A stretch of DNA of 14,915 nt from contig JAAMXY010001958.1 in assembly GCA_019677205.1 (NCBI GenBank), positions 4,563-19,477 on the forward strand, given 5' to 3'. The position numbers were made by a program, and so were the translations under genes. The notes beneath the pieces were generated by a model. It was not told the origin of the DNA. It was given only the letters and a program-made list of their open reading frames with translations, and searched no databases. Shown in pieces: positions 11,401-14,915 of the stretch. Source of the DNA: Pinguiococcus pyrenoidosus (Eukaryota; Sar; Pinguiophyceae; Pinguiochrysidales; Pinguiochrysidaceae). The first letter of the stretch is position 1; each line of letters opens with the position of its first letter.

Positions 11401-13945
11401 CGGCGGCATTCTCGAAGGCGTTCTCGGGCACCGCCGCTTCCCAGCCGTCGCCAAATGCATCTCTGCAAGCGTCGGTGAGATTTGTTTCAGACGGTTGAAT
11501 GTTGGGACCTTCCATGAATATCTTGCTCGAGTCCATCGCAGTTGGCGCATTCGACGGATTGGACACAATCGAGCATGCTCCGTTGAAAAAGGAAGCTACT
11601 CCCGATCCCGAGCTACCACTGCTGCCCGAACTGCCGACCGCGAGGGTGAATGAGCGGCGATCTACGGCGATGCTCTGCCCAAAGCCTGGCAAAGGAGCGG
11701 CGGAAACGAGCTTCCCCGCCAGAACGTAGGAATCGCCAGTGCCGATGTAGATGAGCGCGACGCTAGCTTCTTCATCTTCATCAGGGGCACCGACCATCAC
11801 CAGATCTTCCGCAACCGCAACCGTCGAACCGAAGGACGTCGGCACCTGCAAGCCGGGATTCGGCAGAACGATTGACTCCGTCCATGCTTGGGCGTCTCCC
11901 GAGGTGGTCCTCAGGAAGACGTGGACTGCATTCTGAGCTCCGACCACAAGCAGGTTCCCATCCTCCAGCACATCCAAGCTCAAGCCGAAGGAGGATCCTG
12001 CCTCCGTCTCGCTACCAACGAGCACCGCCCCAAGCTCAGCCTGTGAGAAGGACGCGTCCACGCCCGTGTACCAATACACGGCACCGCGGGAGTCATTGGT
12101 CGCAGGTGCCCCAACGAAGAGGACTCCTATCTCGGACGCGAACGAGGTCGTGCGGCCGAAATCCGAAGAGCCAGTCGCACTGATGCTGTTCTCGGCCGTC
12201 CATTCTTGACCGTCTTCATTGAAGGAGAACGGGAACACCGAACCGCCTGGAGTATCGGGGCTGCCGACGAACAGCAGTGTGCTGCTCATGTCCAGGCTCA
12301 CTCCGAAGTTGCCGTCCCCACTGAGGTCCGGGGACTCCAGATTCCACGTCCCATCAGTGACGTTGTACTTCGAGACGCGGACGGTCGCGGCAATATCGGA
12401 TACAGCCATCCGCTGATCGGAGACGTTGCCGCAGCTCAACGCCAGCGCTCTACCGTACCCGACAGACATGGGAATCTGAGAGACGAATTCGGCTTCACCT
12501 TCGGGCTCGCCGAAGGCGAGCCCTTCCGTTCTATTGCGGAAGATGGCAACTGCGCCACTTCCTCCTCCGTCTCCACCGGTTACTCCTGGGGCTGCCACAA
12601 CGACATGGTCATCGCAGATCTCGATGTGCTCCGCGAAGCGATCATCGGCTTGGTTGAACGGATTCTGTAGCTCGCAGCCCGTTACGATGAAAGTCGGCAC
12701 ACTGAACGTCGGACTGCTGGAAAATGCCGGTGAGGGAAACGCAGATGGAGCCGCTGAAGGATCTTCTTGAGGCGTGGGGCTGGTGCTCTCGACCCCGCGA
12801 AACACAAAGGCGTCGCCGGTGTCTTCGCCTGCGATTTGGCTGGCGCCGACAAGAACAGTGGACTGGAAGACAGCTAAGCTGCTGCCGAAGTCGCTGCGAA
12901 GGCCCTGCCCGGGGAACAAGAGAAACTCAAGAAGCGAAGCCTCGTTTTCGTCCACCAGGTAGACGATAGCGCCGCCCACACCCTCATCGCTGACGAGTGG
13001 ACTGGCCACAACGAGTACCCCTTCGTCAAGCGCAACAGCAACCGCGAAGTTGGAAACCTCCGGATTGTTGATCCGGTAGAGCACAGACAGAGCACCTCCG
13101 GCCAAGGCTCCCATGAAAACGTAGCCACCTTCCCCAGGCGCTGCAATCGCCACGAGGCCTTCCGAGGTGGCCACGTCCTCCCCAAACCTCACCGCTCCCA
13201 GACCAGGAGTGGGATAGACAACATTACTGAAGCTGAAAAAGGTGGGAGCTCCGAAGAACGTCAGCACAGCGCCTTCGCTACTGTTGGTCCCGGGAGCGCC
13301 CACAATTGTCAGGACCGAATCCGGGTCATGTGCAAGGCTCCGCCCGAAATCCCTCGTGAGCTCGCCATTGATGCTGATCGGGCCATGACTCTTGGTGAGG
13401 CTCCACACGCTGTCCTGGAAGACGAACACATCGACCTTCCCGCCGTCGTCACCAAGCGGCTCTCCGATGAAGAGGAGCCCCTCGTCGAGAAAGAGACCGT
13501 CTCCGTATGTCCCTCGTCCAATACCCTCGGTGATCGTTCCACTCAGGCTCCATTGGCTGATGGAGGGATTGGATTGGTAGATCCTCACGACGCTGCTGTT
13601 GTCGTTGACCGCCACGCTTTCGAAGAGGTCATTGCAATGGACATCGAGCGTGCGGCCGAACCCCGAGAGGCTGATGAGGAGAGTTTCTGGCTCATAGATG
13701 TCCTCGCCTTCGTCACGATACATGGAGACGCGCCCACTGGAGGACGAAGGTCCTCCTGGAGACGACACGGCGGCGATGTCTCCGCAGAGCTTCACCGCCT
13801 GCCCGAAGAAGTCTCCCGATTCTTGCGCAAAAAACACGTCCAGCTCCGTGTCAAACGTAAAGCCCGAGTATTGGCTCAGCGCAGTCGGCGCCAGACAAAC
13901 TAAGAACCACGCGGTTCGCGCTGCGGCGCCTCCGCTGCGCCGCAT
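2444..13945 (-). CDS. Giant multi-pass surface protein: propellers, C-type-lectin-like domains, REJ-like and GPS-like region (3833 aa)
   Basis: One uninterrupted frame. The first in-frame ATG is at 13945 (A at -3); the open frame reaches further only through a TTG at 13963 and meets TAA at 13990-13988, so the ATG is preferred for a eukaryote. Order by residue: signal peptide 1-25; propeller 1, 26-386; Ser/Pro linker; propeller 2, 423-793; lectin-like domain 1, about 808-947; linker; propeller 3, 985-1360; lectin-like domain 2, about 1373-1514; linker; REJ-like region about 1570-2330; stalk with GPS-like motif to about 2765; about eight membrane helices between 2802 and 3757; Gly/Ala tail. Expected topology is a huge extracellular N-terminus and a cytoplasmic C-terminus. 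The order recalls animal polycystin-1 and sea-urchin REJ3, suggesting a receptor or adhesion role (inference). No PLAT, TOP/polycystin-channel, kinase or protease motif is visible. It lies upstream of a second propeller gene on the same strand. Gene reality is near certain; function is open. Confidence 0.95.
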   Translation of the reverse strand: MRRSGGAAARTAWFLVCLAPTALSQYSGFTFDTELDVFFAQESGDFFGQAVKLCGDIAAVSSPGGPSSSSGRVSMYRDEGEDIYEPETLLISLSGFGRTLDVHCNDLFESVAVNDNSSVVRIYQSNPSISQWSLSGTITEGIGRGTYGDGLFLDEGLLFIGEPLGDDGGKVDVFVFQDSVWSLTKSHGPISINGELTRDFGRSLAHDPDSVLTIVGAPGTNSSEGAVLTFFGAPTFFSFSNVVYPTPGLGAVRFGEDVATSEGLVAIAAPGEGGYVFMGALAGGALSVLYRINNPEVSNFAVAVALDEGVLVVASPLVSDEGVGGAIVYLVDENEASLLEFLLFPGQGLRSDFGSSLAVFQSTVLVGASQIAGEDTGDAFVFRGVESTSPTPQEDPSAAPSAFPSPAFSSSPTFSVPTFIVTGCELQNPFNQADDRFAEHIEICDDHVVVAAPGVTGGDGGGSGAVAIFRNRTEGLAFGEPEGEAEFVSQIPMSVGYGRALALSCGNVSDQRMAVSDIAATVRVSKYNVTDGTWNLESPDLSGDGNFGVSLDMSSTLLFVGSPDTPGGSVFPFSFNEDGQEWTAENSISATGSSDFGRTTSFASEIGVLFVGAPATNDSRGAVYWYTGVDASFSQAELGAVLVGSETEAGSSFGLSLDVLEDGNLLVVGAQNAVHVFLRTTSGDAQAWTESIVLPNPGLQVPTSFGSTVAVAEDLVMVGAPDEDEEASVALIYIGTGDSYVLAGKLVSAAPLPGFGQSIAVDRRSFTLAVGSSGSSGSSGSGVASFFNGACSIVSNPSNAPTAMDSSKIFMEGPNIQPSETNLTDACRDAFGDGWEAAVPENAFENAAAVDACGVGAWIGIQDVLVEGIWVNANDGSLLYIDPDINDGVEMAFGYVNWDSSVDPPQPNDGFGDGGDYGQFRSNDVEVGVWWDNSGSFSFPVCCQFSADFISSTPSASPSLSSVSPTEALSSAPTPGPVEVETELGCELPNPFRQEFDLYGPIVRLCEDHVAVTAVGATGGPDVNSGAVAVFRDFTANLGQFFPPEEPEFISRPPTTIGYGRALALSCGHVTEQRMAVSDTSGTVRISRYNVTGRSWFVESPILTVANEANFGVSVDVGGTLAFVGSPVVFGGLVYPYSFDDDAGIWEQQSSISAAGASDFGSTVAFASEIRVIFVGAPTTNEGRGAVYWFTGSDSAFSSSELGETLVGSGTVSGSTFGSSLAVTENGAVLVVGARSQVYVYERVQGDGTQRWSELQVLEAPAGVLDSFGRSVAVSVGGIILVGAPDFVTEEGSVVLQYTRSGGEGPFTVQTAVKAAFPVLGFGESVALIPVGSGLAVGSVGTNGSASSGTAFLANLACVTEPFPTAAPTVVDAGRVYRVGNLLQPIEFDLPSVCEQSFGAGWEVALPQNAFENAAAFEACGSGAWIGLQDAASEGVWQSINDGTVVYLDASSNGGQPISFGFTNWDTLAIPPQPNDLRGDNGDYAQFTTNDVEDGVWRDQTGASFALLCCQSPLGFGGADPSPMPSGEPSASPTLASDGPSLFPSAAPTADVGSAAPSYEPSSAPSLGVDPRAQLARIADNIVEISLRFEVDTNRFPTEFDFFPCDRILAGPSLRDETCQWKSPSVLSILLNGANSVIAPEDLIFVRISTGLACLDECEPFEGDNSVSVRPPFNPVAPETTFRYQSQVSLCEANTSVVDASNTVFGGGRELNYSWRFEGMFEASPRLTQIIESANETLEFFIEDLPAVSPSSSVSDAPHSGGQNLGGPGDDVDRRMQETDYYSEYDDVDEAELRLSVVVTNFAGQSSTFSEVNILRIAETNFAARIEGFQEREIRLDQQASFQGSFVNPCETADQDSGDLAFDWVLRDVEGVPFPVENDTSQGSVLLLPPYSGLIAGDFYELRFQLFTVNSSDSSVRTLESESSIQLSVSTLPLSDVISGCGVSVSPFVFSTESQQPVIDPTFVHIVNASLSFDPNVGPSSSQAARDAVRVSFRNFSATSSEEESEGPTFGPTSGPTSGPTPRAVEISENPSLAPSTTNPPAMDFDDDIFTNDSIVASFSPSHEPTDERSQSPSLEPSVVGSSQPTAFICSEALDRALTVDEEGKVVFFNAASLVGCDIDFGVALRTDGSAAKDLSTTCSVRVVEAISPVVEILTSFPNKVSPSMPLRISAEVGLENPARVFSSWSLVGGSISNGQSLGDVALTPLNATFGPSFSAVRVPFNLVLAENSLIETLAYTFELFAEFVEEGDGGFFTIPARAEISFVVNERPSSGSFSASPASGSFDDRFTLQAIGWEDPDLPLRFEFRGVPRGRDEVSFFNPTNPQNVIADVLLPAGVALDDFFVDLVATIIDSLGAATEAQAVVQVFAPNNVLEGQDSAEQALDDLEQQGLNDIDNVYNTLGFVAPLIRPNGTFTEEEEARSRDLQRRGLSLLSSAIFQHFASPELFDSQATSLQALSATDDPEEGGDAPSSSPDGNSIVEDIADAVLELAEQIIENAGNLPPGTEEEGSSLRRPSAEALIRSLSNVLDLGDAPTGMASVPESIGRIAQELQRVRSAALLSGEAPEVLIARRIINVFSRRSFEFDEEYVVETEPPPDSSQELRARLDLSFAFIASIGVSLFEDFLFGFVAVDDSAFSQLADSSNEEDPRSLVTGVQRLAVTVESGSGSSVSQVTETFTEDLNGSFELLQALAADALELCGDELSEDQCEERLACSAYNPETDSFQELEECEAEFRPPTAEAPFGFVACLCDFGPSFTLGGRRLQGGSGGSEGDEEGQVSLDFGTLLRTSGRNFNNFENFGEPQPLVYVTAAFFTILFCVFGYMANKKDEEDAAAAREKTIAKVQTAREWMIAAGLEDELVAKLVPTEEELRQEDDLPCAPLLCSGGDASEGSASKGCLARDSTEKNRASQITGMDDLRLLKRQTWNELADFCREHHLSEREGKALKAALAQLGTSAAEKEGKIDASKLEAALRKNPRLDIYFWYGLLLATPHRLLDYKDTPLKKYLWSALKSRHDALDALSLHKGNAPTRFIRVLYFATSVYAALFVTAVVYQVIYPDDEDFCNDQNFGEEVCEEDESQLNSNQDRCFFDEDSFECRPTEPDPNTTGVVIAAAFMLLFMAPLAVYFRWHVNAFLSDPPPDINNLLNERKHRRKAMLAKTEAKRAARWCEEELELLRRRPLLQPLFFRRMWPSWLADRVLEIRVRIASYHAAKIETDLDAERSTWTMHDVDAFDPEEYSALLEQVMERKILVTKIAVRDSLPWIKSLVFRGYTSFTLIAETPSQLVRYLAIGFMILFDIFCIVYLMAFGANITFDQSVGWLVSFLLGEIVVVFLLITLRITILNVVMPSLVRPDVTVERACMNIPHYSAAGIFARKRPDLVPGLSTVFDARFRGIEEDLVAPPSLEVEERDTERSSVVSRFTALLSPGSVSGHPRGQASPKETPEGISCQQTQSAPTPKETRGDHEKRTSSGTLTSLIQRLAKEESKRGSTDGSQQEQGQEQSGVEMQSPSSLPSLRRDSARYSTRERKKKLRKMDFLTVTGIGSAYQASSNTSASRSYFGGSRSDFGSSTFRASDRITGSPRSGAIEGESKVVSDRFVMDADKRVHSGLSVEDDEEEQKALIEQLSSKKGNRQALAIAVSSEEDGEDEEDERSGEDGVVPDDLEEDTHLLDAGKTLRRRHIVLKWGTRVLLVGFALVLIWPEPVQEFLLEEGIPVGLTLVLLVGFNLDVEEGIEVLIAFFIIMTIACFGIALVYLVSREIMNNLQTFRLLWNPEGRRASEKFNEMSPRARRIAEEVENAAEGGNGGGAGGGAGAGGGAGAGAGAGAESGDTNRA
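2470..2538. repeat. CCAGCT hexanucleotide repeat coding for the Gly/Ala C-terminus
   Basis: Tandem CCAGCT and CCACCT hexamers encode GGGAGGGAGAGGGAGAG on the minus strand, close to the stop at 2444. This low-complexity tail follows an acidic helix (EEVENAAEGG) and probably varies in length between strains. Confidence 0.9.
2675..5545 (-). other. Membrane domain of the giant protein (about eight helices)
   Basis: Hydrophobic segments at residues about 2802-2822, 3030-3052, 3104-3126, 3286-3307, 3315-3347, 3684-3701, 3711-3727 and 3731-3757. Between helices 2 and 3 lies a short loop with four cysteines (FCND, EEVCEED, DRCFF, FECRP), very acidic and with an NTT sequon, likely outside the cell. 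About 200 residues between helices 1 and 2, 160 between 3 and 4, and 335 between 5 and 6 are probably cytoplasmic. The last of these is Ser-rich, charged and disordered, with acidic runs (SSEEDGEDEEDE) that could be phosphorylated. I cannot assign this block to a known channel or transporter family. The exact helix count is uncertain for segments 6-8. Confidence 0.75.
5668..6940 (-). other. GAIN/GPS-like stalk before the first membrane helix
   Basis: Residues about 2335-2760. A largely helical stretch rich in Leu, Ala and Glu is followed by a strand-rich part and then a cysteine pattern that resembles a GPS motif: C2713 (LACSAYN), a middle ECE, and C2747-x-C2749 (CLCDFGPSFTL). A cleaving GPS has His-Leu just before Thr or Ser after the CxC; here the equivalent position reads DFGPSFT, so self-cleavage is not expected. 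The position between the REJ-like region and the first helix matches polycystin-1-type proteins. Confidence 0.5.
6955..9240 (-). other. REJ-like region of the giant protein
   Basis: Residues about 1570-2330. Typical REJ/polycystin-family stretches are visible: a DASNTVFGGG...YSWRF strand pair near 1695-1715, LPPYSGLIAGDFYELRF near 1886-1903, VISGCGVSV near 1933-1941, and near 2266-2303 the pattern NERPSSGSFSASPASGSF followed by GWEDPDLPLRFEF, which matches the end of REJ regions. Many N-glycosylation sequons occur. A Ser/Pro/Thr insert of about 90 residues (near 2000-2085) splits the region. REJ regions lie outside the cell and in animals function in fertilisation or sensory receptors. Confidence 0.7.
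7880..7930. repeat. GPT(F/S) tandem repeat inside the REJ-like region
   Basis: A 12-bp unit (ccagaggtgggc type on the plus strand) is repeated about three to four times and encodes GPTFGPTSGPTSGPTP on the minus strand. It starts a Pro/Ser/Thr-rich insert that also contains PSLAPS and PSLEPS, the same style as the linkers between the outer domains. Confidence 0.8.
9404..9829 (-). other. C-type-lectin-like domain 2 of the giant protein
   Basis: Residues about 1373-1514, a clear copy of lectin-like domain 1: SVCEQSFGAGWEVALP, NAFENAAAFEACG, WIGLQD, NWD, QPND, GVWRDQ in place of WND, and LLCCQ at the end. Right after QPND it carries an RGD tripeptide (LRGDNGDY) that domain 1 lacks (GFGDGGDY). 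Its weaker WND position makes calcium binding less certain than for domain 1. Confidence 0.7.
9866..10993 (-). other. FG-GAP beta-propeller 3 of the giant protein
   Basis: Residues 985-1360, opening GCELPNPF and closing NLACVT. It aligns with propeller 2 throughout (shared GYGRALALSCG, QRMAVSD, FVGAPT/A, RGAVYW) and keeps exactly the same four cysteines. One FG dipeptide appears in nearly every blade. It is the second copy of the internal duplication. Confidence 0.9.
11105..11524 (-). other. C-type-lectin-like domain 1 of the giant protein
   Basis: Residues about 808-947. The C-type lectin landmarks appear in order: DACRDAFGDGW and a helix rich in Ala/Asn (NAFENAAAVDACG), the WIGIQD core, NWD before a QPND motif where long-form lectins carry EPN or QPD, a WWDN where WND is usual, and a terminal VCCQF. 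Four Cys are present but their spacing is not the classic one. QPN is compatible with a calcium/sugar site, but binding cannot be claimed. Confidence 0.7.
11567..12679 (-). other. FG-GAP beta-propeller 2 of the giant protein
   Basis: Residues 423-793, opening with GCELQNPF and closing with NGACSIV. Seven blades: FAEHIEIC, YGRALALSC, FGVSLDM, FGRTTSF, FGLSLDV, FGSTVAV, FGQSIAV. There are exactly four cysteines: the first and last (C424, C791) sit at the two ends and could close the ring, and the blade 1 and blade 2 pair could link those blades (inference). A short Ser/Gly expansion (GSSGSSGSSGSG) lies in the last blade. It is closely similar to propeller 3. Confidence 0.9.
12786..13870 (-). 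other. FG-GAP beta-propeller 1 of the giant protein
   Basis: Seven blades can be counted from their FG-like starts: FGQAVKLC, FGRTLDVHC, YGDGLFL, FGRSLAH, FGEDVAT, FAVAVAL, FGSSLAV. Most are followed by a GAP-like turn such as IVGAPG or AIAAPG. Only two cysteines occur, one in blade 1 and one in blade 2, at positions equivalent to those in the other propellers. It lacks the outer Cys pair of propellers 2 and 3 and has no lectin-like domain after it. Confidence 0.85.
13871..13945 (-). other. Signal peptide of the giant protein
   Basis: The N-terminus has a basic n-region (MRRSGG, R10), a hydrophobic core (AWFLVCLA) and a small-residue cleavage zone (PTALSQ), with probable cleavage near residue 24 or 25. 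It directs the large N-terminal part into the secretory pathway. Starting at the upstream TTG would only add six residues before it. Confidence 0.8.
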
Positions 13946-14041
13946 CTTGAGAATCCCGCGCAAGCTTCCGTCCTGCTCCTCGGCGACTTAGTGTGACGCC
14001 GGACGAGGAACTCGCGAATCGAGCCTGTGATGGACGTGCAA

Positions 14042-14064
14042 CGGAAGCTTCGAGAACGCTTCCG
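14042..14064. repeat. Short hairpin, 7-bp arms
   Basis: CGGAAGC at 14042-14048 pairs with GCTTCCG at 14058-14064 around a 9-base loop. It lies 97-119 bases before the giant gene's ATG and may be in its 5' UTR. Confidence 0.5.
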
Positions 14065-14184
14065 AAGCTCAAACAGCGCTCCGGCGATCTTGCGAGAGGA
14101 TCCGGCCTCGGGGACGTGCGGTCCTGACCTGCTAGGCCACAGCTCAGACGGATCGAAACTGCGCCGGCGAGGAGAGGTCTTCCG

Positions 14185-14205
14185 GAGCCGCGGCAGCCGC
14201 GACTC
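14185..14205. repeat. GC-rich near-palindrome of 21 bp
   Basis: Arms GAGCCGCGGC and GCCGCGACTC surround a central A, with a single mismatch that could be a G-U pair in RNA. It sits 240-260 bases before the giant gene's ATG. It could be a regulatory site or 5' UTR hairpin, or chance in GC-rich DNA. Confidence 0.45.
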
Positions 14206-14268
14206 ACGAGCGCGCGTCGGCGTCGGGGCCACTTGCAAGATTGTGAAGCATGAATGCCCCAGCTGGTG

Positions 14269-14530
14269 CCAATGGGAGAAAGGCAGCGCCGCTTGTGGCA
14301 CGGATTGGCGACCTTCGCGCAACAATGCAGTCTCTGTCGTATCATATGCGGCTTGAAGCGGATGTCCAATCCTTGCCGAGTATCTCTTTTCTTATCCGAA
14401 TGTAACAAATTCAAATAGGAGGCATCCACGTGTCCTGCGCGCCCATTCGACAGAAGGAGCTCACCTGATTGGCTTGTTCCTGGAAAGCTGATTCTGCTTG
14501 CACCACAAACCTCACGACGACCCGTCCAAT
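14269..14530. promoter_or_regulatory. CCAAT-motif cluster upstream of the giant gene
   Basis: Five CCAAT pentamers on either strand: CCAAT at 14269-14273, ATTGG at 14304-14308, CCAAT at 14366-14370, ATTGG at 14468-14472 and CCAAT at 14526-14530. This lies 325-585 bp before the giant gene's ATG. By chance about 0.5 would be expected in this length at equal base frequencies. The same motif is dense before the neighbouring propeller gene, which suggests a shared promoter style. Confidence 0.35.
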
Positions 14531-14744
14531 GCGGACGCTGGGATTCCTTCCGCGAACACCGTTGCAGTTTGAACACTTTTCAGGATATTTCTTCTGAATC
14601 AGGCGTGCTATGGCTGGATAGTGGGAACGGTCAAAGGAATCTCCGGAGGCGAAGCGCCGTCCATCGGTCGGCAGTGTATCTGCCACGCAAGAGTCAAGAG
14701 TCCAAAGAAGGAACGAGTCGAGAGCACGAGGATCCGGATCTGAG

Positions 14745-14909
14745 ATGGCAACTTTGAAGTTTTTTGCTCTTGCTCTTGCTCTTGCTCTTGCTTTTGTTTC
14801 CGCTCTTGCTTTTGTTTCCGCTCTTGCTTATGTTTCTGTTTTTGCTTTTGCTTCCGCTCTTGCTCATGTTTCTGTTTTTGCTTTTGCTTTTGCTTGGCCG
14901 GACCGTTAG
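14745..14909 (+). CDS. Small ORF (54 aa) resembling an expanded secretory signal peptide; possible first exon
   Basis: ATG at 14745 (G at -3, G at +4) begins MATLKFFALALALALAFVSA, which reads as a good signal peptide. The frame continues as alternating Ala/Val with Leu, Phe, Ser, Tyr or His, then WPDR and TAG at 14907-14909. Nearly all of it is the in-phase hexanucleotide repeat. The stop lies within GTTAGT (14905-14910), close to a eukaryotic 5' splice-donor consensus, so this might be exon 1 of a secreted-protein gene continuing to the right. That would conflict with the intron-poor character of the other genes. It may instead be a chance reading of simple-sequence DNA. It has no recognisable domain and is on the opposite strand to its neighbours. 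Confidence 0.25.
   Translation: MATLKFFALALALALAFVSALAFVSALAYVSVFAFASALAHVSVFAFAFAWPDR
14766..14897. repeat. Degenerate (GCTCTT)n hexanucleotide array, 22 units
   Basis: Four pure GCTCTT units at 14766-14789 are followed by variants (GCTTTT, GTTTCC, GCTTAT, GTTTCT, GTTTTT, GCTCAT). Higher-order structure is present: an 18-bp unit at 14784-14801 is repeated at 14802-14819, and two related 36-bp units lie at 14820-14855 and 14856-14891. All changes are substitutions, so the period of six is never broken. The plus strand is strongly pyrimidine-rich. Confidence 0.9.
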
Positions 14910-14915
14910 TGGCGC

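Larger units (their letters stand above)
9404..12679 (-). repeat. Internal duplication: propeller + lectin-like module, two copies
   Basis: Copy 1 spans about 12679-11105 (residues 423-947) and copy 2 about 10993-9404 (985-1514). The equivalent GCEL motifs are 562 residues (1686 bp) apart. Similarity is plain at protein level but much weaker in bases, so the duplication is old and both copies have been kept. Each copy is followed by a Ser/Pro-rich linker. Confidence 0.9.
13946..14744. other. Upstream region of the giant gene
   Basis: No convincing coding sequence: open frames at 14027-14356 (plus) and 14411-14686 (minus) show no domain, and the latter would start at GTG. The region must include the promoter and 5' UTR of the giant gene on the minus strand, and possibly the upstream region of the small plus-strand ORF at 14745. 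It holds a CCAAT cluster, two inverted repeats and an AT-rich patch at about 14385-14420. No clear TATA box is seen. Confidence 0.65.

Noticed and set aside
13946-13963. Longer start of the giant protein at TTG 13963
   Set aside because: Non-ATG starts are unusual in eukaryotes. The ATG at 13945 has a good context and leaves a normal signal peptide.
13851-14576. 241-codon minus-strand frame overlapping the giant gene's start
   Set aside because: It is in another frame, lacks domain content and overlaps the signal peptide coding sequence.
14411-14686. 91-codon minus-strand frame with a CSNC motif
   Set aside because: It starts at GTG, has no recognisable domain, and lies in the upstream region of the giant gene. 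Two cysteines alone are not support.

Overview
The window looks like nuclear DNA from a unicellular, intron-poor eukaryote, most likely an alga or related protist. The evidence is two very long minus-strand genes with ATG starts in good Kozak context. Both have secretory signal peptides, long spacers (about 0.9 kb each) without ribosome binding sites, and an extracellular domain set (FG-GAP propellers, C-type-lectin-like folds, a REJ region, Pro/Ser/Thr linkers) typical of eukaryotic surface proteins. An uninterrupted 11.5 kb coding frame points to a genome with very few introns. Stramenopiles and unicellular red algae carry similar Pro/Ser-linked propeller proteins, but the sequence alone does not fix the lineage.

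Layout, left to right. Positions 1-1567 (minus) hold the 5' two thirds or so of a secreted seven-bladed FG-GAP propeller protein. Its Thr/Pro/Ser stalk runs off the left edge in a 48-bp minisatellite. Positions 1568-2443 are a spacer with no convincing gene and a cluster of CCAAT motifs. Positions 2444-13945 (minus) encode one 3833-residue protein. In order it has a signal peptide, propeller 1, propeller 2, C-type-lectin-like domain 1, propeller 3, C-type-lectin-like domain 2, a REJ-like region, a GAIN/GPS-like stalk, and about eight membrane helices with large cytoplasmic parts and a disordered acidic/Ser-rich tail. Positions 13946-14744 are its upstream region, with a second CCAAT cluster and two inverted repeats. 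Positions 14745-14909 (plus) hold a small ORF that reads as an expanded signal-peptide-like sequence built from 22 in-phase hexanucleotides.

The two minus-strand genes are head-to-tail neighbours that share the same propeller type, including a shared pair of cysteines in blades 1 and 2. They are probably old tandem relatives: one a secreted/stalked propeller protein (C-terminus unseen), the other a giant membrane receptor-like protein. The giant combines lectin-like, REJ and GPS-like parts in the same order as animal polycystin-1 and sea-urchin REJ3, but it has no recognisable PLAT domain or polycystin channel. This is the most interesting object in the window. A role in cell-surface recognition or adhesion is inferred, not shown.
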